A stretch of DNA of 64,000 nucleotides from Scleromitrula shiraiana. Lineage: Eukaryota; Ascomycota; Leotiomycetes; Helotiales; Sclerotiniaceae. The DNA is taken from assembly GCA_028455995.1 (NCBI GenBank), contig JABELC010000013.1:1178001-1242000 (forward strand), read 5' to 3'. Each line of letters opens with the position of its first letter. The first letter of the stretch is position 1. The translations under genes and the position numbers were made by a program. Positions 1 to 11,283 of this stretch are shown piece by piece. The notes under the pieces were generated by a model. The model was not told the origin of the DNA, did no database searches, and worked only from the letters and a program-made list of their open reading frames with translations.

Positions 1-2272
1 GAAGCTATGACTTTACTTGTTGAGAAGGTCGTACCTTCTATTAGCAACCCACTCGATCTCAATTACCGTCAAGGAGTTATTGAATCCATTTACCATTTGA
101 TCCATGTTATGGGCGATAACATCCTTCCATACGTGATCTTCCTCATTGTGCCTGTTTTAGGTCGTATGAGCGATTCTGATAACGATGTTCGATTAATCGC
201 CACAACCGCTTTCGCCACTCTAGTCAAACTTGTTCCTCTTGAAGCAGGTATTCCTGATCCTCCTGGATTGTCAGAAGAATTATTGAAGGGTCGTGATCGT
301 GAACGTACTTTCATTGGTCAACTTCTGGATCCTCACAAGGTTGAACCATTTACAATTCCAGTTGCAATTAAAGCGGAACTTCGATCTTACCAACAAGAAG
401 GTGTCAACTGGCTTAATTTCCTCAACAAGTACCATCTTCATGGAATTCTTTGTGATGACATGGGTCTTGGAAAGACATTACAGACATTATGTATTGTTGC
501 CAGTGATCATCATCAGAGAGCTGAAGATTTCAAGAAGACTGGTTCTCCTGATGTGAGAAGGATGCCATCTCTCATCATTTGCCCTACTACTTTATCTGGT
601 CATTGGCAACAAGAAATTAAGACTTACGCTCCATTCTTATCTTGTACTCCTTACATTGGACCTCCTACCGATCGAGCAAAGGTTAGAGATAAGCTTGGAT
701 CAACAGATATTGTCATCACATCATACGAGGTTTGCCGTAATGATATTGATGTTCTAGCTCCATTGAATTGGAATTATTGTGTCCTTGATGAAGGTCATTT
801 GATCAAAAATCCCAAAGCAAAAGCTACCATTGCTATTAAACGTCTGCTTAGTAATCATCGACTTATTCTCTCAGGAACTCCAATTCAAAATAACGTTTTG
901 GAGCTCTGGTCCCTATTCGATTTTCTTATGCCTGGATTCCTTGGAGCTGAAAAGGTTTTCCTGGATAGATTTGCCAAACCAATCGCAGCCAGTCGTTTTA
1001 GTAAATCTTCTTCGAAAGAACAAGAAGCTGGTGCTCTGGCTATCGAGGCTCTTCATAAACAAGTTTTACCTTTCCTTCTTCGTCGTCTCAAAGAAGAAGT
1101 ATTGGACGACTTACCACCGAAGATCCTACAAAATTACTATTGTGATCTTAGTGATCTTCAGAAGAAACTCTTCGAAGATTTTAATAAGAAAACGGGTAAA
1201 GCAATCGCCGAAAAGGCCTCAACTGGTGATAAAGAATCTAAAACACATATTTTCCAAGCTCTTCAATATATGCGCAAACTTTGCAATTCCCCCGCAATGG
1301 TAATGAAAGAAGGCCATAAACAATATGAAGAGACCCAACGATTATTAGCCAAGCAAGGAACCAGTCTCCGAGATGCAATACACGCACCAAAATTAACCGC
1401 ATTACGAGATCTCCTAGTTGACTGTGGGATTGGTACGGATCCATCCTCCGAAAATGATATCACAACCGAAACATCATACGTTTCCCCTCATCGTGCGCTC
1501 GTCTTCTGTCAAATGAAAGAAATGATCGATATGGTACAGACGGAAGTTTTCAAAAAGATGTTACCTTCGGTTCAATATCTCCGCATGGATGGATCAGTCG
1601 ATGCATCGAAACGTCAGGATATTGTTAATAAATTTAATTCGGATCCGTCGTATGATGTGCTACTACTTACGACTAGTGTGGGGGGCTTGGGACTTAATTT
1701 GACGGGTGCTGATACGGTTATTTTTGTGGAACATGATTGGAATCCCCAGAAGGATTTACAGGCTATGGATCGCGCGCATAGGATTGGTCAGAAAAAGGTG
1801 GTTAATGTTTATAGAATTATCACTAGGGGGACTTTGGAAGAGAAGATCTTGAGGTATGTTTTTTTTTTCTTTTTTGCGCTCTTCTTTTTACCCCTTACAT
1901 ATAATCCCATATACCTCTCCCCTCCCCAACCCACCCAATCAAACAAACATACTAACCACCCATCTTCACAGTCTCCAACGTTTCAAAATAGACGTAGCAT
2001 CCACAGTCGTCAACCAACAAAACGCCGGCCTAGGCACAATGGAAACAGATCAAATCCTCGATCTCTTCAACCTCGGCGATACAGGCGAAGTCCCCATGCC
2101 GGATCTTAATAATGGGGAGCAGGATCGGGATGAGGAGGATATGGTGGATGCGACGGGAGAGGTGAGGGAGAAGGGGAAGAAGGGGTGGTTGGATGATTTG
2201 GGGGAGCTGTGGGATGGGAGGGAGTATGAGGAGAGCTTTGATTTGGAGGAGTTTTTGAGGAGTATGAAATAG
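1..2272 (+). CDS. MOT1: Mot1-type SNF2 ATPase, C-terminal part (5' end outside window)
   Basis: Swi2/Snf2-family ATPase that removes TATA-binding protein from DNA. Exons are 1-1853 and 1972-2272; the 118 nt intron (GTATGT...CACAG) restores the frame so that EEKIL continues into SLQRFKIDVASTVVNQQN, a Mot1-typical C-terminal stretch. About 717 residues are present. Counting from the first Met at nt 7: Q-motif region LRSYQQEGVNW, Walker A DDMGLGKT near residue 150, a DEGH box near 261 (DEGH rather than DEAH is usual for Mot1), LSGTPIQNN near 290, and helicase-C motifs ending in DRAHRIGQ near 590. The acidic tail (MPDLNNGEQDRDEED, then WLDDLGELWDGREYEESFDLEEF) fits the family. The N-terminal HEAT repeats must lie upstream of the window; the frame is open from base 1. 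Identification is firm. Confidence 0.96.
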
Positions 2273-2726
2273 TGTAGGGGAGGGGAAGGAGTGGGGAAAT
2301 GGGGGGAGTAAATGGATGGATGGATGGATTGATCGGATTGGATTTGATTTGATGGATAAATGGATGGGTTGGCGGGTAGCTTGGGGTCGTATAAAGATTG
2401 GTTAAATGGTTGGCTGAGTCATCTCATCTCATTTCAATTCATTTCATTTCTTTCATTGGGGGTGTTTGGAGTGAATGGATCAATGGATCAATGGATCAAT
2501 GAACAATATATACGATACTAGTATGAATGATGGATTCATATCATTTATTTTTCCTTTTATTACCTCTTTTTTAACCTCTTTTTTAACCTCTTAACGTTTT
2601 AAAACCCCTCTTTTTTATAACCTCGCGTTTCTCATCTCGGCGTGCGTGGGGAATTTACGGCTGCAGGGCTGCAGGGCTGCTTGGCTGTCGGGCTGCTTGC
2701 CTTGTATCATTATATTGTGTGTCCGG

Positions 2727-2772
2727 TTTGAATTGAATTGAATTGAATTGACATGAATTGACATGAGATGAC
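2727..2772. repeat. (GAATT)n / GACATGAATT short tandem repeat
   Basis: Repeated GAATT units followed by ACATGAATTG and ACATGAGATG variants. It is part of the microsatellite field downstream of MOT1. Confidence 0.7.
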
Positions 2773-3316
2773 ATGAGGTGAGATGGGATGATATGAGATG
2801 GGATGACATGAGATGGGATGCGGTATTAATCATGCGTTCAAGTTGGGACTACTAGTAGAGAGATGTGATGGGATGGGATGTGATGGGATGGGTGAGATAC
2901 GAGATTGGGGAGAGGAGTGTTTGTGACTTGGAGTTGGTGATGGGATGGGAGGGGATGGGATAGGAGGGGAAAAATTGAAGTAGATATTTAGATGGATGGA
3001 TGGATAGATGGATAGATGGATGGATATGATATGATGGTAGTAGATTAGATTCGGATATATATTACTAGTATACTGGCAATTTAATCGGTCTGTTGCTAGG
3101 GGCGATATTTAGTTGGTTGGTTGGTTGGTTGGTTATTTATTTATATATATATGTAGTATGTGTATGTGTATGTGTATGTGTATGCACGACATATATCATG
3201 ATGTCAGTGATATAGATGAGCGCGGGGTACTATTGTAGTAGTATGATACTAGTAATAAAATATAATAAAAGGAAAGGAAAAGAGATTGTGATGCATGAAT
3301 CGGTGCTAATTTGCTT

Positions 3317-3366
3317 GATATGATATGATATGATATGATATGATATGATATAATATGATATGATAT
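3317..3366. repeat. (GATAT)n pentanucleotide microsatellite
   Basis: About ten near-perfect tandem copies of the five-base unit GATAT, with one internal variant (ATAAT). Confidence 0.85.
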
Positions 3367-3465
3367 CTATTAACAGTTTGAAGAAGTTTGGATTTCTTTC
3401 CTGATGCTTCAAGTTTACTTGGGGTTGTTTGTTTGTTTATTTGTTACTTGTTACTTGTTTGTGGG

Positions 3466-3552
3466 TGTGATGGTGTGATGGTGTGATGGTAATATGGTAA
3501 GATGGTAAGATGGTAAGATGGTAAGATGGTAAGATGGTAAGATGGTAATATG
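3466..3552. repeat. GTGTGATG and ATGGTAAG octamer arrays
   Basis: Three GTGTGATG-type units lead directly into about seven ATGGTAAG units ending in an ATGGTAAT variant. Both units are eight bases, so the second array may derive from the first by drift and re-expansion. Confidence 0.8.
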
Positions 3553-3602
3553 GTGGGTGTGTGGGATGGAGGAGGGGAGGGGACTGGAGAGGAGAGAAAA
3601 TA

Positions 3603-3735
3603 GGATGGGATGGGATGGGATGGGATGGGATTGACTCGGATAGGGGTGAGGTTATGTTGATTTAATGGATGGATGGATGGATGGATGGATGAATGAATGA
3701 ATGAATGAATGAATGAATGAATGGATGGATGGATG
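3603..3735. repeat. (GGGAT)n followed by (GGAT/GAAT)n microsatellites
   Basis: Five or six GGGAT copies at about 3603-3631, then a 70-base GGAT array (about 3665-3735) whose centre is converted to GAAT and then returns to GGAT, giving a symmetric interrupted tract. Confidence 0.85.
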
Positions 3736-5587
3736 ATGTTAAGTGCGGTTTGGTGAGTGTATGTGTATGTGTATATGTATATGTATATAGACTTGGGGCA
3801 GAGCGATGGTGATATAGTGGTTGGTTGGTTATTTTTGGAGTTCTGGAGTCGGGCAGTCATGACTTAGTGGGTGGATGGCGGGGGAATGGGGAGATTATAC
3901 GTGTATGTATGGAGAGATTTGTTGTGGATGTTTTGGTATGTGATATTTATATGTATGTATGTTTATATATAGACGATTTGTATCTATTGTATGTAGTAGG
4001 TTTTGAGGGTGCAGAGATCTCTAAAAGTAATTATATATATACATACATATATACGCATAGAAATCGCCAGGATTGTATTAAATGAATGGGATAGAAGTTA
4101 CATATATATATCTATGTAATCTGAAATGGGTAGTCTGTTTTATGTTTGCTGTGTGGATGGATAACCTTTGTTCAATATTTGTAATATGTGGGCCCTTCTG
4201 AATCGGAAACATACATACATTCGTATGATACCCGGGTAATGTACATACATGTGCATGACATGTATTCGTGGGGTAGAGTCAACAGAGTGGATGGAGTTGG
4301 AGAGGGTAGGTTAAAGTTGCATTGTCTGATCTAGGATCGAGGATGGGGAGGGGGGGGGGTTCTTTGCGCTTTAGTAGATTTGTGGTGCGTAAACAAACCT
4401 GCTTTTAGGCTTTGCAATGCAAGTTTTAAGTGGTGATGTTGATGTTGATGTTTGATGTTAAAATGGGGTTTTGAGAATTGGATGACTATTTGTATGGATT
4501 CTGCTTGGTTGATTCTAATATATATCGAAGCCTAACATAAACTATAAAACAAGTAAATGAAGGCAAGGAGCGCGGGGTAGAAGACCTGATGTCCTGATGT
4601 GGTACATGTAACATGTAGTATATTGTATGTAATGTGTATTACTACCCTGGGTGGGTCGTGGTTTAGAAAACCTGTGATCGTGAATATGGAGGTGGGATTT
4701 GTTGGTTATATAGATGGCTGGATATATCATGTTGAATGACCTGTTACTTGTGTTACTACGTACTATCACAGAAGCAAGTTATGAGTCTAGTATACCATGC
4801 CATAGAATTTCGTGCAACAACCTGATGTAGCACAAATAACAACCAGTTTGTATAACTACTGCAGGTGGCGTTTTGAGAAAGCTGCACATGTCGGTAGGGT
4901 TTTCTTGCTAGTTGCTTAGCTATATATATGCCAGCTACCCCGCTATTTACCATATTACTTACATGCTCGAATACTACTGAGGCTATAACATTGATGGATG
5001 ATTATATTGATATGTGTTCTGGACACGGATATAATATGAAGTGTCATGGCAGTAATCCAAAGCACAGCATAGGAAAAGGAAACAACCTGCTCTTGCAATA
5101 TATTGTACGAGAAAGAATGAGAGTTACTTGGCATCAGATTCCATAACCTGTATTCGAGTGAACGGTCACCTGAAGCATCATAAATGGAGATCAATTTGTT
5201 GGTAACTGAGGGAATGAGGGGTTTCATGGGAGCTGAAGAGAGGGGAAACAGATGTACATATGAACACACGGCATTGAGTTTAAGATCTTACTGAGGGGAA
5301 AGAAACCGAACGAGGGGTTTAACACGACAGTAAAGTAAAGTAAGGATTGATGGGCATGAGACGAATGGATAAATAGATAGATGGGCCCATGTTGAACAAC
5401 GAACACAAACGAATAAACAGAAAATACATAAATAGCAACCTCAAATCCCTCACCCATCATCCATTTCCCTTTCCTTACCCTCCCTTATTTTCATCATCAT
5501 CAATCAAACACAAACAAACTACAACATACAATCCAAACATCTAATTCCAACTTCGAATCACTCATCTCATAACATAACATCTCGGAA

Positions 5588-6237
5588 ATGTCTGAATCTC
5601 AAGAAGTCTCTTGCGATCCCATCGTTTATCCCCATGATTTCGAAGATATTACCCCGTTGTCAACGGCTTGGGTATGTGACTCCCTTCTTCTATCTTTTCC
5701 TATATCCCCCCCCTCTCTTCCTCTCTCTTCCTCTCTTTTCTTTTCCCTCCCCCGAACACCAACCCAACCACTTCAACTCCAAACCCTTACTAACATCCCC
5801 TTCCAAACCATAGGTAAAGTGGGACGTAAAAGGCGGCGGAGATCGCACCCACGAACCCAACGTCAACACAAATTATCATCTTGAGGGATCCCCGTACGTT
5901 CTCCCCTTCCTACCTCAGCCTATTAACCCGATTTATATAATTATCTATTGAGATGCTGATTTGAAATTTTGAATAGAAATATCCAAGGTGTGGAAATAAA
6001 AGCCACCGTTAATGTTAGGTTGATTTGTTGGTCGTATGTTTACCCTTGCCCTCCCATTCCGATTTCCTTTCCTCTTACCAATCCACCAAAACACAAAATT
6101 CCACAAACTAATATCACCCATCCCACAGCGGATCCCCCGGAAACGGCTCCCCTAATGTAACAATCGATGGGCCCACCAACGGAAAACACAAGATTGATCC
6201 CCGTCGTCTTGGAGGCTACCGTGTTGAGATTCGATAG
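5588..6237 (+). CDS. small four-exon protein of unknown function, 109 aa
   Basis: Not recognised. Model: exons 5588-5671, 5814-5893, 5977-6033 and 6129-6237, each bounded by GTATGT/GTACGT donors and TAG/CAG acceptors. The phases (0, 2, 2) all join without a stop, giving 109 residues. The start MSESQEVSCDP follows an A-rich leader. The protein is acidic at the N-terminus, then Gly/Asn-rich (WDVKGGGDRTHEPN) and ends in basic RRLGGYRVEIR. No signal peptide or membrane segment is visible. Four short exons in consistent phase make a real gene likely, but function is unknown. It converges on the kinase gene at 7282. Confidence 0.75.
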
Positions 6238-7281
6238 TTTGATTTATTCATCTCCCTCTATTCATTCACAGACAGTCCCATCCACAATACCATCCTCGGA
6301 ATTTGATAAAATGCTTGCAATATCACGGAGCTAGATAAAAGGACATCTATATGAAATCTCAACATTTCATTTCATTTTAGCTCGTTGGGACGGGAGCGAG
6401 TTTGATGCGATTACTTTCAACGGTTTTTGCAAGGGTTTCGTGGTATTGGAATATATGGTATTGGTATTGTGGATGGTTAAGTAAGTGAGTAAGTGAGTGA
6501 ATAAGGAAAAGATCGATCGATTGATTTGGAGAATTTTAGAGGGTGATGTGGACATTGGAGCTTGAAATAGTTGTTAGATATGAAGCCATTGTTGCAATGA
6601 AATTGTGTTATCTGTGATTTTGTGCTCAAGATGCTTCTTGTAAAATGATTAAATTTGAGATGAGAGATATACATTTGAATGTATTGAGTATTTTGGTGGT
6701 TTTAAGTATGCTGACACTAGAAAGTGGAATTAGTGAAGATATTCCTGTTTAATATGATAGATGTACATTTAACCGGTACACTCATTTGTCGAGTTTAGAT
6801 ATCTATAAGAGCTAATCGGGTGTTCATTTCTTCTTGGTACGTGGTGAGTGGGGTAATATGTTAGAGACTTCAAATGTCGACTTGATGATTTAAATACAAG
6901 CTTAGTACTACTTGTTTGTTCCTTTTTGTACACAAATAAAAGATTAATCTATATTCTCTTGGTTCTATCTATTAACTCCGAGTATTGTAATACTATACTC
7001 AAGCGCGCTAAATCCTTCTCCCCTTTCCTCATCTTAAATGCTCTGCCACTCGAATTCAGTAGCAAAGAAAGATCAAAATAGAAAACGAATGCATTACATC
7101 TCGACGAAATATGATAAATATTATGTATTCTACTCTGATACCATCTGGAACCTGACTCATAACATCCCACTATATTATATAAATCTACAAACCATCAATT
7201 CAAACCCACCATCACATCTCTCCCATCTTCCAATCCTCCCAAAATCATCCACACTCAATAACCAAATCCAAACAGCCCATC
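6238..7281. other. convergent intergenic spacer
   Basis: Between two genes transcribed toward each other; it probably holds both 3' UTRs. No coding pattern or repeat of note was seen. Confidence 0.6.
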
Positions 7282-9536
7282 CTACCTCGCTCCCCCAATA
7301 ACATTAAACTCACCACCACCACCAACCGGTCTCCCCTCCACCTCCGGCTCATCAATTACCATTCTATCGTTCATCTCATCACCCACCCCTGATTTTCCCA
7401 TTTCTGTCGTGGTTTCTCCCATTACTATATCTCCACCTTCTCCTACGGCTCCGCCTTCAATAGTGGCTATTGCACTGCGAATCTTCAATATTTCTCGGAG
7501 TAGGAGACGGGGTGGGGGTCGGATACGAGAGTCTTGTGCTAGGGAGTGGAAGAGGAGTCGCTCGATTTGTCTGTCGTGATAGATTATGAATTAGTGAAGG
7601 AATTTATAGAATAGACGCAAAGGGAAGAAAACTTATAATAATAAAACCACGCCATACTCTCCCTTATATCTATCGTCTAACCTAAAGATAGAACACTCAA
7701 ACAAGACAAAACGGTATCACATGATCCCCCATCCTCATATTCGAAAGGGAAAAAGCTGACTAACTAACCTAGAATATAATCCACTCCCACTACATATCCT
7801 CATTAATTTCGGTCCATAACTCTTAAACGGGAGACCATTATTAATTCGCGGATCGAGTACGGTGTGGGTGGGTGAGGGGGACGTGTGGAAGTGACGGCCC
7901 CGGGCGAGGAGGAGGTACATGGTGTGTGCTAGTTGGTAGGTATTTAGGGGGGTTGAGAGGGGTTCTGATGTGATTAGTTTAGAGACTTGTGAGAGTTTGA
8001 GGATTATGTGGATTAGGGGTGGGAGAAGGTAGGTGTGGATGAAGGAAAGGGGTTGGGATGGGAAGCGAAGGGAGATGACGAGTATCTAACCATCATTGTT
8101 TTGATTAATTTGTTCAGGTGGTTGCCAATTCGTTGTACCGACGTGTTGTAATGCTTGTTTTTCGTCTGGGAGTGGATTTAAGTTTACTTCTCTGGCACAT
8201 CCGAAATCTGCGAGCTATTCTAGGGAGGAAGAGCTTGCTTGTTAGTTGATTGTTTATTGATAGTTTTTGAAGAAGGAGTGAAAACGTATGATGATAATGA
8301 ATGTGATGGAAGAAAATAGGGGGAATGTGAGATTGAAAACAAACCTTGAAGAGGGGAGCTTCGGTGTGCTCTATGTCTTTTGTGCTTAGTAGAACTAAAC
8401 CGGGATTTTGTTAGTAAGTTCTTTTGATACATTTGAGTGATTAATCGATTAGACTCGTGAATACGAGCAGCGGAAAATATTGAATAGCCTAAAGGGGGAA
8501 AAGCCTTACTATTAGCAGGTTTAATATCTAAATGGATAATCTCCCTATCATTGTCCTTCCTCTCCTTATCTTCACTCAATTCATTCCCATACGCTAAAAC
8601 ACAAGCCGCTCTAGCCAAACACTCAAAAATGCTCCAAAGAAGCTTTTCCGGAATGGGATTCCTCGCCGAATAATCTTTATAAGATTTTTTAATAAATCTA
8701 TCCATATCACCCCCATCACAATATTCCAAATAAATCCTACTAACCAACCCTCCGCCAGGATCTAAATCTAAAAAATCATCATCCCCAACCGCCGCATACT
8801 TCAATCTCTTCTCGATACTCCCCTGTCCCGTATCCAATTGAAAGATTCTCTTAATTCCTATAACATGTTTCGAGCGACTCTTCCCCAGAACATCCAAAAT
8901 CCCACTCTCCCTCCTCAACGCCCGATCATTCCCTCCCGACTGTTTAACCACAACCCGATCCACCACTTCCCCATAAATACCAGCCGCTTTGGCTTTCTTT
9001 CCTATCCTCGTCTTTTCCCATAATCCGACGATCCCGAGACCACCAATTCCGAGGAGTTTAACGCCTTTCCAACGGAATCCGCGATCGGGTGTTGAGAGTG
9101 AGATGTATTCGGAATGATCATCTTCCCATCTTGAGGAGCTTTTTAACCAAGCTTCTTGTTCGGAGGGAGGAACTTCGAGACGACGCAAATCGGAGCCGGA
9201 TTTTAGTTTTCCGCCGCCGGGGGTGGCCCAGAAGGGGACGGTGGTTGTGCTTGCGTTGTGGGTGGTGGTGTCTGTGGGGGATGAGTGGGGACGTGGGATT
9301 CTGGGTTGGGAGACGGGAGGGGGGTTTATTATTATTGGGTATTGGGGTTGGAGAGGAGGCTGCGGAGATTGTGTAAGGGGTGCTTCAAATTGGGATTGTG
9401 GTTGATTGGGGTCGTATACGGGACGGAGATTGATACCAGCACTGCTACCAGCAGTGCCGGTAAATCGGTTTGGATCGCGAGCAGGGTAAGGAATACCTGG
9501 TCTTTCTCCTCGACCGGTTCTTCTAAATGGTGGCAT
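7282..9536 (-). CDS. protein kinase-domain protein, 568 aa, five exons
   Basis: Eukaryotic-type protein kinase. Exons on the minus strand: 9536-8510, 8394-8345, 8214-8091, 7985-7769 and 7570-7282, all phases consistent (1707 nt). The N-terminal ~140 residues are Pro/Gln/Ser-rich and look disordered. The kinase core shows VVVK (candidate ATP-binding Lys, near residue 198), YLEYCDGGDMDRF hinge, the catalytic loop HLDIKPAN near residue 335 interrupted by intron 1, LADFGCA (metal-binding Asp) opening exon 3, and WQPPEQ in place of APE. Exon 4 carries YQLAHTMYLLLARG, resembling the helix-F region, and exon 5 IERLLFHSLAQDSRIRP the end of the C-lobe. All key catalytic residues are present. The C-terminus is acidic and Gly-rich. 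A specific kinase subfamily was not recognised. Confidence 0.85.
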
Positions 9537-10665
9537 TTTCGTTTTCGTCTACTTGGTTTAAGAAGAAAAGGATTATACAGTGGAGACACAAAACAAATTA
9601 GGGGTTGATTGAGATATTGGCAGATATGAAAATGAATGCATAGATCTATTATAACCAGAAAATAACTTGAGAGACAGCGAATTAGGAATCAATAATTGAA
9701 AACTAAAAAGTATGTTCGATAGTTAGAAGTATCATCAAATTTAAATAGATAAGAAAAGCACCAGTTTTTTATCTATTTGTTTCCCAAACTTTCTTTCTTT
9801 CTTTGTTTAAACATCGCATGCAAAGGGAAATCCAACCAACCTAAACAATGGTAATAAAGATAAGAATCATGTACAAATCTGAATCTAGATAGGCGGACAA
9901 AGAATTGTATTTTCTTGAATGTATGATATAAATGATTGATGAATAGTCTTGGCAGCTCGTCATCGCTTGATGGTGGAGTTTGGGATGAAAGACACCTAAA
10001 TAACTACAACAACTAATCCATATCTGAGTAGCAGAGTTTCTTCTTTTAGTGAAAATTATTGGAAGTTTAAATCTCATTACTTTAATTAACATGCTCTCCA
10101 ATTGATTTTTTTACTCAAATACCAGACTAAATTAGAGATTTAATCGTATTATTTGTATGAGAGAATCTTGGTGGTAATATACTTGCTCACCTGATAGCTA
10201 CAAGGAAATAGAGCCAGGAAGTCGGAGAGAGGAAGTTAATTTTTCTTACCATTGAGCAAGATAATGCTACATATGATCAACTATTAATTAAGGCAAATGT
10301 CACAATATTCACAATGAATCTCAATTGCAATAGTTACTAGCATATGAAGTGAAAGTCTGTATTAGTAAGGTATTTCCTCATTTATTCTGTCTGCAAGATC
10401 ATCTCATGATCAGTAAACTAGCTAGATATGTTTTTGGCAGTATGCTATGTAGCCAATGAAAGGTTTCTTGCAAACGATATCAAGTGCTCGACAAAGTGAT
10501 GGAGATAAATTAGACTGCGTCAAAAGCCAAAACTCCCAACTCCACAATCACTCTTTTATTTTCCCCATTTTCTTCATTCTCTATTATCTTCCCCGCTCAA
10601 AATACATTCAAAAGTAAGAAGCAAATTCTCCATCCTTTCTTTATCGCCCCCATAAATGACCTGAT
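9537..10665. other. intergenic: kinase promoter side
   Basis: Upstream region of the kinase gene and 3' flank of the gene at 10666. AT-rich; no gene or clear repeat was seen. Confidence 0.6.
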
Positions 10666-11283
10666 TTACTTCTCCCCAACAAAAGACTTATATCCAGTAA
10701 GATGCTTCTCCTCAATATTAGTCCAGCCCAAAATACGTCTCTTATCCTTGATCTGATCTTTGCGAAACTTCATAACATCCTCGGTATTAACAAGCTCCCA
10801 GTCATTAGGATTAGAGATAATCTCCCAAATGTCGTCGTTGATATCTGCACGGGCATCGGCAGCATCAATAGCAGCGGAATTGCCATCAGCAACGGCTTTG
10901 GCAATCGTCTTGTCGACTTGTTTGGAGTCTTCTAAGAGAGAGGTTGGTTAGCTGGTTTGGGAAAACAAAAAACTGGCGATGAATGGATGGATTATCTTAC
11001 CAATAGAATCAGCTACAAGCTCGTCCAAGAGGTGACCTGCTGCATCAGCTTCAGTATCTTGGACAGTCAATCTATCGACCTCAGGAACGTCGAAATCCTC
11101 CACGGTGGAAGATGCGGTGAGAGATTTAGTCTCAGTTGTGCTGACCTGGGATTTAGAGCGCTCAGATCTGGCGTTTTTGATGAGTGCGCGGAGGTGCTCT
11201 GTTCTAACTGCAGCGACAGAATCGGATGCTTCCTTTGCAGGAGTAGCGGTTGGTAAAGTGGACTTAGAATTAGTAGAGAACAT
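10666..11283 (-). CDS. two-exon protein of unknown function, 182 aa
   Basis: Not recognised. Exons 11283-11001 and 10931-10666, joined by a 69 nt intron (GTAAG...CTTAG, with CTAAC branch site) in phase 1; the join reads ADSIEDSKQVDK. The N-terminal third is Ser/Thr-rich (MFSTNSKSTLPTATPAKEA), the middle is Asp/Glu-rich and likely helical, and exon 2 (KAVADGNSAAIDAADARADIND followed by WEIISNPNDWELVN) is Ala/Asp-rich and ends in basic KDQIKDKRRILGW. No signal peptide or membrane helix is seen. Clean splice signals and codon use support a real gene. Confidence 0.75.

Larger units (their letters stand above)
2273..5587. other. gene-free spacer, microsatellite-rich and GC-skewed
   Basis: No convincing gene was seen in 3.3 kb. 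The stretch is dense in short tandem repeats (GGAT, GGGAT, TTGG, TATGA, GTAAGATG and GAATT units). From about 2110 to 4000 the plus strand has very little C compared with G. Small open frames here are repeat-derived. The last ~150 bases before 5588 are C/A-rich and probably hold the promoter and 5' UTR of the next gene. Confidence 0.7.

Noticed and set aside
3444..3860. 138-codon minus-strand frame with HPSIHSFIHS repeats
   Set aside because: Pure translation of GGAT/GAAT microsatellites; not a gene.
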